Assembly: GCA_003952965.2 (NCBI GenBank)
Contig: RXIC02000135.1
Location: 1 to 64,000 of the forward strand
DNA length: 64,000 nt
Direction of reading: 5' to 3'
DNA from: Morella rubra
Taxonomy: Eukaryota; Streptophyta; Magnoliopsida; Fagales; Myricaceae
Numbering within the stretch: the stretch's first letter is position 1; each line of letters opens with the position of its first letter. The position numbers and the translations under genes are program-made. Shown piece by piece: positions 47,171-59,893 of the stretch. The notes beneath the pieces are model-generated. The model worked only from the letters and a program-made list of their open reading frames with translations, was not told the DNA's origin and did not search any database.

Positions 47171-50100
47171 TCACTCGACTTCTGTGATTATTTTTCTTTT
47201 ACGCAATGACCGCGTGGAAATGCTTCCAGGTGCACTGTGAGCTTTCCTTCTCTCTTCTTTCTTTCTTGCAGCGTCAGTCATGGTGCGCCTGAGGGCAGCA
47301 GCCTTGTATATTGGTAACGGTAAGTGCCTATGCCTGCACAATTACTTATGTGAATTACTCCTTTCAAATATTCATCTGTCATTACTTCAAGGCAGATAAT
47401 CGCTAGCAGTTTGGCCTAGAGACGAAAAAAACTTGGTACTATTCAAGAAACAGAATCCTTAGGCAACTCCACCTACTAAAAGATAGTGAGGCATACTTAC
47501 GATTTTACATAGCCTCTCTGGCAGAAAATGAATTACCAAAGGTCCAGATGCATACTAAAAATTATACAAAGCCTCTTCGCAGAAAATGGATCAGCAAACT
47601 ACCAATAAGTAAGATGAAAAAACAAATGCATGCTTGCTTTGATACATAGATCCACTGTGCTGTTTAAAATGAACAAGCCAGAGCACCTTACAAAGCACCA
47701 GTTGCCACAAACCTCCGTCCCATCTAGTTTAGCCATTATTCCATATTGCAGTCTCCCAAAATGTGTTCTACTATCGCAAATTAATAGACACACTACAATC
47801 TCTTTCCTAACTTACCCTTCAACTCCTTCCAGAAATCAGTAATCACTTTCCATTTACTTTATTTGAGTTCAACTTAAGACAGTTAACTTTTGCAAACCGA
47901 TAAATTTTATTTCCGAGTTGAAGTGTTAAATAATATCCCGTCTAAAAGTGGATTTCTAAGATGAACAAACAATTTGGGAGAGAGTATATATTCATGTTCC
48001 AGCAATTTCACTCTAACAGACCCTTATATCTTGCAACATATAATGGTTGAAGTATGGCATGATAAATTAATGTCAGTGCTCCATATTGGCAACCATGCCA
48101 AAGTGTATAAAATGCAAATAAGTGGATAAATTGTAACCAAGTAAGCATCTGATGGAGCCTTCTTCAAATAACCTAAAACTAAGGATGCTAATCAGTACTT
48201 CATGAATTATTTCTAGCAAACCCACAAAAGCTTTAACAACAGGTGGACAAATCTTTTCTAGTACAACCTCTACCCTTTGGAGAAACTTCAGGCCTGAACT
48301 AAGAACCAAACCGTTTGTATCCTTTCATACCTCAAAATACGCTTGACCTCAGGAAGGTGTTTGTAGCGATTCTTGACAGCCTCATGGTATTCATGCCTTT
48401 TCTTTTCCCTTGGAAGAAGCTGCAGCGTAAAAGACGGATAATCAGGACTATAAGAAGACACAATAATGGTACAAGATCTGTACGGCAGAAGCCGGAAAGG
48501 CAATGGAACTATTAACCCCAGGTCCTGCATTCACCACTTATACTTTTTGTATAAAGGTACAAACCTTAGATGTCAAATAACAGGACCACAGGCAGAGAAT
48601 CATTATCAAATCTTGTGATGTTAATAAAAATATTATGATGTAAGAATTACTCTTAAAACACAAATGCAGAATGTGCAGGACAGGATTCTTACCACTCCCA
48701 ATTGTTCTGATGCTTTAGCTTTCCAAAGCCTAAGGTTGGTGTCATCGCTCCCAGAAATAACATAACTTGCATCACAGCTAAATTTGACGCAGAACACCCT
48801 ATGTAGAAAGGAAACTTTCAGTCAGGATACAAAAACCTTCTACAGTAAAATCAATCTTCAATCTTCAGCTAGATACCCTCAAAAGACAGTCTAGCACACA
48901 AGGGCCTCTTCATTGAAGTCAGGGCTTTACAAGGGAAGTAAGATTTGTTTAAAGAACTGAATAATAGAAATCCTGTCAAAGAGGGAAAACACAAGGTCAA
49001 CAAACATTATAACTAGTCCAACCTTTGCATTCTCTGGGTGTGATAGATTTCCCGGCTGTGACCACCATTATAATTGAATATTCTCACCTGCATAAAACTA
49101 ATTGTAAGTAACTATGACGATCTCGCACAATTCAGTATAGAACATAAGTCATGACCTAATGAGGACAGAACTCACTGTTCTATCATAAGATCCAGTAACA
49201 AATTCTCGACCAGTTGGTGAATAATCAATATCCATCCTAAGAAAAATAAATCGAGGTGTCAACACAGATATTTTCTAAAATCATCCTCAACAAGAATAAA
49301 CAATATTATGCATTCCATAGTAGACATAAATCATCTTACACTGCAGAAACATGATCTTTGTAAACCATTCTGGCTTCATCAAGTTTTCTAGCGTCATAGC
49401 TATAGCAGTTGGAGTCCTCATTAGCCTGCAACATCATGGAATGTAAAGCCACGACTCCCTAGGTGGAAATGAATATGGAATAATTTGAGAGCACAAAGTT
49501 AACATATCCTATCATGGTGCATGACGTGAATCCATTGCAATTCATTGTTAATATAATCTATGACAGGCAACACTCCAACATGTTTTAACGAAGGTGGGGA
49601 TGGGTAAGAGTCGAAGGACTGCTAACTGTCAAAAGTAGGCTATATGAGACTAAGGTACTCCCTCCTCCCAATAATCTTGAAATGCCCTAGGCTTGACAGA
49701 AGATATCCACTATCAGACTAAAATTTGAGTTCAATCTCAAACATCCAAGAAACTCAATAAAGATGGAGACAGATCATTTTGAAATCACACCCTAGTACAA
49801 CAAAAATTTCAAAAATATTTATCTAATTATTGTGCTTACAGCCGCAAAGTTCATTGGCTCCATTGGGTTCCAAGAAATAGAATTAGTTTTTGTCTGCAAA
49901 AAAAAAGATACGAAGTCAGATTACTACAATAACTGTCAGATACCATAATTCTGAGTAGAGGAAAGAACATATTCAGAACTTGTCAAAAATGAATTAGAAC
50001 ATGATCCCAAAGCCTCGTCAAACAAATTGGAAGCTTATAAATATGAATCTCTAAAAAGAAAAATGAAGGACAAAAGAATTTTTAAGGAGCAAACCTCACC

Positions 50101-51383
50101 ATCTTCACCAAAAAAATAAAAAAAAACAGAGCCTAGTTGTTTATTTTGCATACAATTTTCAAGTTGTACGTATCATAATCACAAACCTCTTTTGATATTA
50201 TTGGAGCACGTCCACTAAAATGGGATAAGATGGGTAAGGAGATATGGGAGCACAGAGATGAAAACATGAAGAAATACTCACATCTGTTTCAACCTTGAGG
50301 TCGTGAAATTTAGGGAACCAAATTCATGCCAAGAAAGGATCAGTAAAGTGTCCAAGCTTTTATACCTAACCCGAAGGGAGATCATTCTTCCTTGGTCCCT
50401 CAAGTGCCACCCCAAATTCACTTTACTCACTCCATGTATTTGGTCCAGTATATGAATTTTCATTTGTACAAACCTCAAGAATAAATTATACATCCCAAGT
50501 TCAGTCAGTTCGAAATTTGAACCTGCTTAACTAGCTGGAACATGAGTAGTTCTTGATGATTTTTGCATCAAAACTCCCCAGAAGAAAATTAAACTATTAG
50601 AGAGAAAATTAATCCAGGAGGTTAGGTTTTCTTCATTTTCAAAATGGTTTATCCAATCCATCCCCCTTCATTTGGAAAAGGAACTCCATAACTATAGTAG
50701 CTGGCGTTTTACCCGAATAGTAGAGCTTTCTGACCATATTTGACATTTCCTTCAAATTCAAGATAAATTTACCAAATTACATCACTGTTTCCTTGGCATC
50801 ATATTAAAATAAATGAAAAAATTCGTGAGAATGACTAAAGCCCAACTACAATTCATCCCTTCTGCAGCATTTGGTCACATTCAAGCTTCCCAAGACTCTC
50901 TTTCAACCAACAATCAGAATTAGACATAAATCCCGTGTTTGAAGAGTTTTATCAAGGGGTAGGTAGACACCTTATCTCCTCACATTCTACCCTCTAATTT
51001 TGAATCTTTTCTCATTATCTTGTAAGCTTTTCTGTACATTGTTCGCAATTTTGATCATGTTTTAATTTTAATTTCCACCCATCCAAAGAGGCAATAATGT
51101 ATCCCAAAATGTATTTTGAGCAAAAAAAAAAAATTTTTTGGAGGGGGAAGTGTTAACAGAAAAATGCAAGACGGGCGTAATCTCAAACAGTATTCTTCTG
51201 GGACTCTTCAGACTCTGGATTTCTTAAGGTCGGGCAGACCCAACCAGGCGAAATCACTTCCTTGAACTGAAAAGCCCCCACAATGCAGACGTGAGTACAG
51301 CAATGAAAAATGCTCTCAAATCCCTAGCTTCTTTCAGCCATAGGTGCCATCATAAATAGCTGAGCAGGAGCAAGGTAAAAACC

Positions 51384-51425
<42 letters not shown>

Positions 51426-54400
51426 TCTCTCTCTCTGTGGTTATTACTTTAGGATTGAGTGGATTGAAATTCAACACATTCCTCTGGGCCCCTGCCCCAG
51501 AATGTAGAATGAAATAGGGCTCAGAAAAGGGATCCCACCTGTAAGCAATTCTCCTTAGATCTGATCACTCCTAGATAGGATTGTATAATCCAAATATCAA
51601 TCTTAACAACAATGAGAGGTACAGGCGTACAACATTAAAACCCACACAAACAATCCAAGAGCTATAAAATTTAGCTTTTGCAAGAATAACATCATGAGAA
51701 ACATTTTTGGAGAATTTGAAAGATATTGGTAAGTCCATAAATATATGAGTAACTAGGCAAATTTACTCAATTGACAACATTATCATAGAAGTTTCAAGCA
51801 ATGAAAAAGCAAAAGAAATGAAAAGTCTGAGAACTATAACTAAGTTCATGAAAATGTGCCAACAGTACCTGCATAATCAATTTCCTTGTTGGCGATGACA
51901 TGCGCAAATCATACAGGGTTATACTGCGGTCACTGTCCAAAAACATAATATAGAAACAACTCACAATTTGCTTTATAGAAAATTTGATTTCCAAAAAAGG
52001 AACATATGATTCATAGAGAACACAAATCGATTAAAGCACACACAGATCCAACATTTTGCAGCTTCCATTACTAAATTATAAAGGAGAACTTACATTTTGC
52101 ACCCTAAACTATCATCAATTTTGCAAGGTGTCCTTTGAATTACCAACATTTACACATACCCCCCAAACTACCTATAGGTTCCAATATGCACTGTCCAAAG
52201 ATTTGGCCCTTAAGATTGTGCCATGAGGCATATTTTCGGTCAGATTTAATTGTTAGATTGTGCATATTGAAAGCAACTGATAACTTGGGCCCACAATGTG
52301 TCATCATTGTTAGTTTGGATGGCAAATTGAAATATTGATGACCGAATTACAAAAATTATATCACCTTAACACTAACACTACAAAGCGTAATTCCCTCATA
52401 ACGTAAATAAAAAACACTAACATCTATAGATCATTTAAAAATAGAAAAACACAAAAACAAATGTATAGAACATGCATACAAGAGTAGCTCACATCGATAA
52501 GGATTCCACTGAAACAAGAATTGAATACTCAACAATGTCCACTTTTCTTTCTAAACCTACTTCGCGTAACAAGAACTATCTGTCAGCAATCTAGTCAAGC
52601 AAGGGTTGCCAATTGTAGCAGCAAGTTGTCACTTCCTTTATTAACAGATTGATTAGGTGCAGATCACTTCACTTCCTTCACAAACTAGAAAATTAACTTC
52701 GGCTAGGTACACAGTACTTATCAACAAAGTACTGTCCACACCTGGTAAAAACAGTTGAACCGTGGAGGGATTATTCACAATCATCCAGTTAATGACCTAA
52801 CCCTCCGATTATGGGAAATGAAAATAGCTCAAAACCTCTACAGAAGTTGGGTTAAGAGAATTTGGGATGATTTTTTCTTCTACAGAAGCACCTATCAACA
52901 GTTACAATGAGCAACAAAATCTGTGAAATTAGACCGGAGATCAGGTTGGCTTACCTGTCACCTCAATGAGAAAATGCCCAAGCAGGGTTTGCCATATGCA
53001 CCCGTAAATGAACCAAAAGATTAAGATCCAAACCAAAGAAAACCCCAAACTGGTAATATTTGGTTGTTTCTTAGCTTACCAGACCTAAGTAGCACCCCTA
53101 CCCCATACCTTCAAAAGATCCCTAGCCTTCAGATACCGTCTACAAGACACAACGCATGGAATAGAAAGGCCCTTAGGAACCTTAAAGACATCTAATTAGG
53201 AAATTCCATATCTACAGCTTCTGAGGTAGTGTATGAAACAGTCTAACTAGTTTATTCTTGCTTACCTACCGTCAAATTTTTATACACTAGCATTAATTGA
53301 AAGAATGACAGGGCCCAAATACTACTCCCAGACTTGATCAAGATGGTTTCTTATTCTCAATACAAAACTTCTTCCACCCTTCACAAGTAAAAGGAGCAGA
53401 ATTAAGATGTGAAAATAGAGTTAAGGTTTATGCTTTAATTTCTTTTATTTGTAGCTCCTGTACCTATGATGGTCAACAAACAGCAACTTTTCTTTTACTT
53501 GCTATGATTCATATCAGTGTTAATCAAGAAAGCTTATGATTTATACCCCATATCCATATCACCAATCAAAACTTGTTAATCGAGAAATCAAAATGCATAC
53601 CTAGCTGATGTTGCCAAGAGGTTTGGTTCTCCAGGATTGAATCGAACAGATATAACAGTGTCTGTTCCCCACTCAAAACTTCTTACGGGCTGAGACCTAA
53701 TTACCGGAGGCATTGTCATAATGTTATTGGAATAAATCGCACATTGGATTAAAACAATCATATCCAAGTTGAGAACTAAACCTATTGTGATTCCATATAT
53801 CTACTTGAGCACCAGCTGTGGCAAAGTGACCACCATCCCATTGGTGATCAACACCCCTGAAAAGTACAAAGTAGGCCTCAGAAAAGAAAAAAGAAAAGAA
53901 AAGAGAATTACCTCTTTTAGCTATATCACACAACAATAATGTACAAAATGTCATGACATATCCTCGATAAGTTGCTGGGGAACCTTACCAAAATGCATTC
54001 TTCCAAACATAAACTCCCACCGGCTGAAAAAATGAGCCACAATTTGATCAGGATGGTATGAATATAATAGAAACCAGACTAAGCTCCAAAACAGCATATT
54101 AGATCTAGAAATCAGTACCTCAACAGAATTATTATATGAGTCAGCTAACTCCTTAAGAGGAGCAACGGGAACATTCCAAAGCCTGACACTGAACAACCAA
54201 TTCCCCAATTTACCAAGTGAGAAACTACTTGTAAGAATCATCAACTAACTTCTATCTACCCAAATTGAAATCTCATCCAGCAAATTGTGCCTTACGTGCA
54301 ATCAGTGCCACATGATACAAGAAAACGTCCATCCGTAGATGCAGTCAGACCTCGAACAGCACCTTGGTGACCAGGAAACCGACACACTGTTCGTCTTTGG

Positions 54401-56632
54401 ATTCAAATTTCAAACTTAAATGTTATTCAATCACATGACTTGAGGCCTCCAAAAGGGAAATAGAACAACAACAACAACAACCTCGAAAATGACCTTGCGG
54501 TCCAATTGAGCACAACACTAATTGATACAACACACATACACAGACACAGATGAAACAGCATCACCTAGGGATTTACATCTCTCGGGAACTGATGGAAAGC
54601 TAATGCCCATGGCTAAGCCTGACTAACCCTACCTGACTCGTCATTGTATCCTAAAATATACCATTCTTTATGTATCACATACAATATAAATGATAATTTC
54701 GCTTTTTCTTGGTCCTTCACTTCAATATAAACAGGGATTATATATCCACATATAATGTTAGGAATCCAAAATAACCAAAACAAGAGCTCTGTCTCTCAAA
54801 TTACACAGAAGGCGTCAACAAGGAACCATAAAGGAGACGGCACCAGAATACAGATAGCAAACTTGTCAGCCCAATTCAAATACAGAGAGGGAATAAAAGG
54901 TTCAGTCAGGCTTGACTCGGAAAGAATATTGATGATCCATTGAAAAGGATAAAATAATTTAAAAAGTATTAGCTATTTCAAACTATTAATTACATAAGCA
55001 GTAAGCACAGCCCAACTCAAAAAGAATAATAACAATCCATTGCACAGGATTAAATGATTGCAACAGTGTTAGCTATTTCAAACTATTAATAACATAAGCA
55101 CTAAGCAATTCGAAGTTTCAGAGTTTTCAGAAGAAATATCTAGAATAAGTTAATAAAAAGTAGAAGGCAACAAGTGGCTCCAGTGGTCAATCAATTATCA
55201 TATGCTAATGCATGCATGCATCATACGCATACGCAGGAGAGTGTGTAAAATGCAAGTGTAAAATCTCCTAGTTCAGAACAATATTGAAAGGCATCCCACA
55301 ACTTTGATCTAAATTGGTGCATAAAATTTAGAAAATTCAAGATCAGTACTGTTAAAAAAGATACCTGGAAGCGATATTCCATAGACGAATATCTACAAAA
55401 AAATATTTAGAAAAAAAACATTAGAAAGTTCAAACAAAGCTAATATATGATCCAGGAACTATACAATAACTGGCAATGCTCCTATAAACAAAATAGATGA
55501 CATAATCATAGTAATAGGTAGCAAACTCATGCCAACAGGCATAAGTCTCCAGCTAGTGATTAGCAAACGAATTTGGAGTTTGATTTAGGCCTCACAATTA
55601 GAACACACCATCCTAAAAAGTGCAGCACAGAATAAGCTAAACTTCTGCCACCTAGGCATAAGAAGTCAATTGGTAGGAACTCCAAAAGTATACAACTAAA
55701 AACTCGAGCTTATTGACAAAACTTGCAGCAATCTCTAAAAGTTGCTTAGAAGACTATAGCATAGAAAGAAATTAAAAGGCCAATGTATATATTCTGGACT
55801 TTTTAAAGTTGCCCAAATTTTAAATAATCCTTAAGACAATTGCATGTAAAATTAGTCCTGCGCCTTCCACACGATATCAGGAAAAACAAGACCTACTGAG
55901 ATAGCAGAGCACATATATGCAACCATGCGGGGGCAGCAGGGTAGGGAGGGCAGATATATAAAGTTGCATTATTAAAAACAGCAAAACCGAAGTCATCAAA
56001 ATTACAAATATCAGCTTAACAACAAAATAACCACTGTGAACTACCTCCATCCATTGAACCGGAAAATATTCCTTTCAAATGATTGGGATTCTTCGCCATA
56101 CATGAAATTGCATCCATATGTCCATCCATTGCTCCAAGAAACGGCCTTGCAAAAATCTACAGACGCCTCAGAAAACCCATTAACCAGAGAAAAAAAAGAT
56201 CCTACTCAACATATGAAATGCCGAATACTCATTCAAAAACGAAAAGAATTTGATACAATGTGACCAAAAACCAAAATAACTGCGTTCACCGGTGCATACA
56301 CAGAAAGCAAGGCAAGCAAAGTAACCACCCCAATAGCCAATTTGCAACACAAAGGAAAACATTTGAGCGGGATTTCAAGCCACCTTGTCTAATTTGGCAG
56401 CGTTAAGAGCTCGGACGTACTCCACAGCCTTTTCTTGGGGCCGAAGGTTCGGGTCATAGTTCCGGAACACTCTCTGAACAAATTTAATGTAAACAATTAT
56501 ATTTTTACAGAGAGAGGGATGGAAGAGCATATTTTGAATTCGGAGAACGAAAAGTTTTATTGCGACCTGGAGATCGTTGCTCCGTTCTCGTGTGAACTCG
56601 TCTGTGGAGCGTGAAATTACTTTGACCTTCAT
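47171..56632 (-). CDS. DCAF13: DCAF13 / Sof1-like WD40 protein, 17 exons, 452 aa
   Basis: Homologue of yeast Sof1 and animal DCAF13: a nucleolar U3 snoRNP/SSU-processome factor needed for 18S rRNA maturation, also a candidate CUL4-DDB1 substrate adaptor. Exons 5' to 3' (descending): 56632-56567, 56473-56384, 56156-56045, 55392-55365, 54394-54296, 54188-54119, 54023-53989, 53856-53782, 53696-53601, 51932-51869, 49893-49840, 49425-49340, 49236-49176, 49087-49023, 48798-48693, 48419-48331, 47333-47171. They total 1359 nt, all phase-consistent. The start MKVKVISRSTDEFTRERSND is the family N-terminus. WD repeats include FSGSMDGDIRLWNI, CGTDCTVRLWNV, SASDRSITLYDLR (DWD-box-like) and ISGSDDTNLRLWKA. 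The Sof1 C-terminal domain is EYHEAVKNRYKHLPEVKRI, RHRHLPLPIYKA, ARKKEERRKAHSAPGS, then basic SLRKRK. Introns are GT-AG. No defect seen. Confidence 0.96.
51388..51436. repeat. CT microsatellite in DCAF13 intron 10
   Basis: About 24 CT units, interrupted once by CCCTC, within the large intron between exons 10 and 11. Confidence 0.85.
52088..52365. repeat. Decayed non-coding repeat in DCAF13 intron 9
   Basis: Sequence beginning TTACATTTTGCACCCTAAAC and continuing with ACATACCCCCCAAACTACC resembles the dispersed non-coding repeats common in plant introns. A similar style occurs at 22660-22840. Ends and family are not resolved. Confidence 0.3.
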
Positions 56633-56729
56633 TGTGTGTGGGCAAAAGAGCCAGAGAGAGGGAGGGACGAAGGGAGCGCGAGAGAGCGGGAGTGCAGAGA
56701 AAACCCCCCAAGAGGTTTTAGCGTAGCCA

Positions 56730-56737
56730 AAACCCTA
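56730..56737. promoter_or_regulatory. Telo-box upstream of DCAF13
   Basis: AAACCCTA about 98 bp upstream of the DCAF13 ATG. Telo-boxes are enriched in promoters of plant ribosome-biogenesis and translation genes, which fits the Sof1 role. A single match is suggestive only. Confidence 0.5.
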
Positions 56738-56860
56738 TTATATGTTGGGTTGGTATATCCGAACCCAAATCTCTCTTGTTTTGGCCAGCGGTCCAGCACC
56801 AACCGGAAAGGGTTTTGGAGAGCAGCGAAAAATCAGGGTGTAATTATTGTCAAGTTCTGA

Positions 56861-57618
56861 GTTTTTAACGAAATAGTCACGAGGAACAAAATTGAACAAA
56901 AACGTCCTAGTGGTTCAATATTGAGATAAATGAGTCTTTTGTTACTAATTTTATAATTATTGAGAATTATCGGTGACCATTAATCTTATAACGATGGATT
57001 ATTATAAATACCATTAAACCTCTTGATTTTTCCCGCTGCTTGGTTTTCCTGCCATACTCTTTTAATTTTTTTTAGAAGTAATTTCATAGTTTGTCCATTA
57101 ACTATAATAAAAATCAATGTCTCCTCCCTAATTATTAAAACGGATTTTTACGCCCTCTAAATTTCCAAAATCATCAAAGTGCGTCTTTCGTCCAAATCAG
57201 TTATTAAGTCAGACGGAAAAATGTGAAAAATGACCGTAATACCCTCTAAAAATTATCAAAAATTGGACGGAGGACATTTCAGTCATTTCTCACATTTTTC
57301 CATCTAACTTAATAGTTGATTTGGACGAAGAGCGTACTTTGATGATTTTGAAAACTAACAGGGCAATGGGCATAAAGGGTATTGAGATTGCCCCTTCTTT
57401 TTAATTTCATGTATGACCTTATTATTATATAAAGGGTATTGAGATGTATTAAATACACACAATATTGAATTAATGTGTATGGAGGTGACATGACATAAGT
57501 GGGCTACAACCATTAACGAACTAACAGACTAACAAACAAAAGGACTAATTTGTTTCAATATTGAACCAAAAGGACATTTTTATTCAATTTTATATCTTGG
57601 GGACTATTTTGTAAAAAC
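56861..57618. mobile_element. Large inverted-repeat element (MITE-like) upstream of DCAF13
   Basis: Left arm from 56861 (GTTTTTAACGAAATAGTCAC, then AAAATTGAACAAAAACGTCC, GGTTCAATATTGAG) pairs with the right arm ending at 57618 (reverse complement GTTTTTACAAAATAGTCCCC, AAAATTGAATAAAAATGTCC, GGTTCAATATTGAA) over about 90 bp. Non-coding interior. No clear target duplication. A second inverted repeat is nested inside. Confidence 0.7.
57164..57351. mobile_element. Inner inverted repeat nested in the larger element
   Basis: Arms of about 70 bp, 57164-57233 and 57282-57351, pair closely: CCAAAATCATCAAAGTGCGT...GTCCAAATCAG against its reverse complement CAAAATCATCAAAGTACGCT...GTCCAAATCAA, with a spacer of about 48 bp. 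It looks like a snap-back MITE that inserted into the outer element. Confidence 0.75.
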
Positions 57619-58200
57619 ATAATATCACAGGAACTTTAATAGTAATTAAGTAAAAAATAAATAAAAAGACCTCATACCAATATTATCTACTAATCACGTA
57701 CTAAAAAAAACAAAAGATCTTCTTTGAGATTGTTATAGTTTAACCTATGCATAGCTAACATAGCTCACGATCTTTTCTAATTTATTGTCTAGGTTTGATG
57801 GTTCATTTTGAAAAAAGAGACACATTTTTCAGTAATTAATACGGACAACATTGAATATTATAGAGTTTACATAATTCTCTCTCCAAATTGAACTATCTAA
57901 TCCGAATAACAAATTAAAAAGGATTCTAATCCAAATTTAATATGGTAAAAGATCACACAAGTTTATAATATCCTTCTTAGATGTAACATGGTAAGCACAC
58001 ACACAACTTTTGTTCTATAAATATCGGAGTACAATTCTGCAATAGAAAAGTTTCATAAAATCATAAAAAAAAATTAAGTTTCAACATAGATGGAGGGAGT
58101 GAGCTGAATCGGTTTGCAAGAAAAACCCTAATAGGGTTATTTCCTATACAGAGAATGTAGCTAAATCCCCATATATGGGGCTTAGGTCGATTCGGTCGTA
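57619..58200. other. Intergenic, no gene seen
   Basis: AT-rich sequence with no recognised coding potential. It includes short palindromes ACCCTAATAGGGT (near 58126) and CCCCATATATGGGG (near 58168). Confidence 0.5.
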
Positions 58201-58374
58201 TGTATCTCATCCCGAATCTCGCCTGTTTTTTGCTGCACAGCCCAGTAAGCTTTTGGAGAGTAGCCGAAAACAAAGGAAATGTTTAATCTAACAAAAGTCT
58301 TTTGTATCTCATCCCGAATCTCGCTTGTTTTGGGGTGTAGAGCCAAAAAAACTTTTAGAGAGGGGCTGAAAACA
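58201..58374. repeat. Two diverged copies of a DCAF13 upstream segment
   Basis: Units at about 58201-58276 and 58303-58374 (TATCTCATCCCGAATCTCGC, then CTTTTGGAGAGTAGCCGAAA or a relative) resemble each other. They also resemble 56754-56838 just upstream of DCAF13 (TATCCGAACCCAAATCTCTC, then GGTTTTGGAGAGCAGCGAAA). All are in the same orientation. Confidence 0.6.
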
Positions 58375-58694
58375 AAATTCAATCTAATAAAAGCCTTTTG
58401 GATTATTTGAAACTCGAAAAGCAAAAGAAAAATTAACAACAAAACCTTCCTGCGATTTTTGTTTTGACAAACAACTCCAAATTTTAATCAATAGCCACTT
58501 TTCTTGATACTTTATTGGTTTTTCCCCTATAATCGGTTTGGGGTCGGCCAAAACAAAAAGAAAACTAGCCCCTTCGGTTGAGTGATCGACGATGACCTCC
58601 CACCGAACTGAAAGAGGCTGTTTACGCCCCTATTATATAGAAATCAACTTCGGCATAGCGTATTATTAAAACAAGTTTCTCTAATATAAAATTC

Positions 58695-58960
58695 TTAAAG
58701 AAAGCTGTTCAATTTCAAAAGTTTACATCCTAACAATGCTGGCAGAATAACTACCAAAAATGAAGTTTTTTTTTTTTTTTTTTTTGTTGAGAGTTGGTAG
58801 AATATTCCAAACTGTCTTGAGCCGATCATGGATGCATAGTTTTCATAAACGAGCCCATTCCATCTTGGACAAAAGGTTCGGACGGATAACAGGTATCCAG
58901 ATTTTAGATAGTATTGTCCTGATGGAGAAAGCTTCCATATCACCGAGTCTTGTGCATCAT
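58695..58960 (-). pseudogene. LINE zf-RVT region scrap
   Basis: Reverse-strand translation MIWKLSPSGQYYLKSGYLLS resembles the (L)IW...G.Y.VKSGY motif at the start of the zinc-binding region of plant LINE ORF2. The rest is decayed and followed by an A run (T run 58767-58785 on this strand). Confidence 0.4.
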
Positions 58961-58989
58961 TACCAACTCTAATTCTTCTGATATGCTAC

Positions 58990-59703
58990 ACACAGAGAGT
59001 GTCAAAACATTGGTGTTGCAGGAGCAGGTTCCATCTGTGTGGATTCTCAAGAATGTAAACTGATGAGAATGCAAAATATCATATTTTTCTCCCTTAATGT
59101 TTAGTCTTTTATTCTTATTTGGTGCCTAAATATACTCATTATTCTTATGTTTTGATTTAGGATACAAATGGAGGCGTTAAGTGCAAAACAAAGTTAATTG
59201 GGCGATTTTGGACAGTTTCGATATCGCTTCGTAATCAGGACATAACTCTCTCATCCAAGCTCTGATTGAGATGATTCAAGATGCTATGGAATGCCAAGAA
59301 AAATATTTACAACTTTCATGTTTTGAGTTTTGAGAGATACTAGCTGCATGAAGGAAAAAATCAGGCTTGAAATTGCGTCACCCGCACTATTGACGTTCTA
59401 GAACATTCCGTAGATTGCAATTCTAATATGCGGATCTGACCTGTTTATTTTGGGAAGTTTTCAGACCTGGTGCACGAAAATTCTAGAGGAGACGCCACTT
59501 TCCTAGTTTTATTAGATCTCTATTTTATTTTAATATATTTTCCTTAAATAGTCAGATTTGGATTGTTATAGTTTTAGAGTATATTGGCGAAATTTGCTAG
59601 GGTTGCAACACTGAGGTTGAACGGAATGGAGCTATCAAACTTCTGAACCAGCCGCCTCTCTCTCCCCTCTCTTCTAACTTCTCCTTCGAGTTGTCATCAT
59701 GCC
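58990..59703 (+). repeat. LTR-retroelement-like sequence interrupted by the hAT transposon
   Basis: Non-coding sequence with the style of a plant LTR: CATAACTCTCTCATCCAAGC, ATTAGATCTCTATTTTATTT, ATTTTCCTTAAATAGTCAG, then a CT-rich leader CTCTCTCCCCTCTC. It appears to continue beyond the hAT element at 63831 (ATCATGGTTGTACGTGAC...). Family and borders are unknown. Confidence 0.35.
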
Positions 59704-59893
59704 CAGTGGCGAAACCATGATTTTAGTTAAGGGGGGGCAAATTTCTAAGGCGAAATAACATCTCAAAATTTTTTCTTACTTAATGCAAAAGTGTCTTAGA
59801 GTTAAAATATCAAAAATTAAAGACTAAAAATATTGAAATACATGTACTGTACTATTTGCTGAGACTGAGAGGTGGCAATTGAATCCTACGAGA

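Noticed and set aside
48288-48530. 80-codon reverse open frame
   Set aside because: It is DCAF13 exon 16 with intron read-through on both sides.
54755-54943. 62-codon open frame in DCAF13 intron 4
   Set aside because: Intronic and on the opposite strand, with no recognisable similarity.
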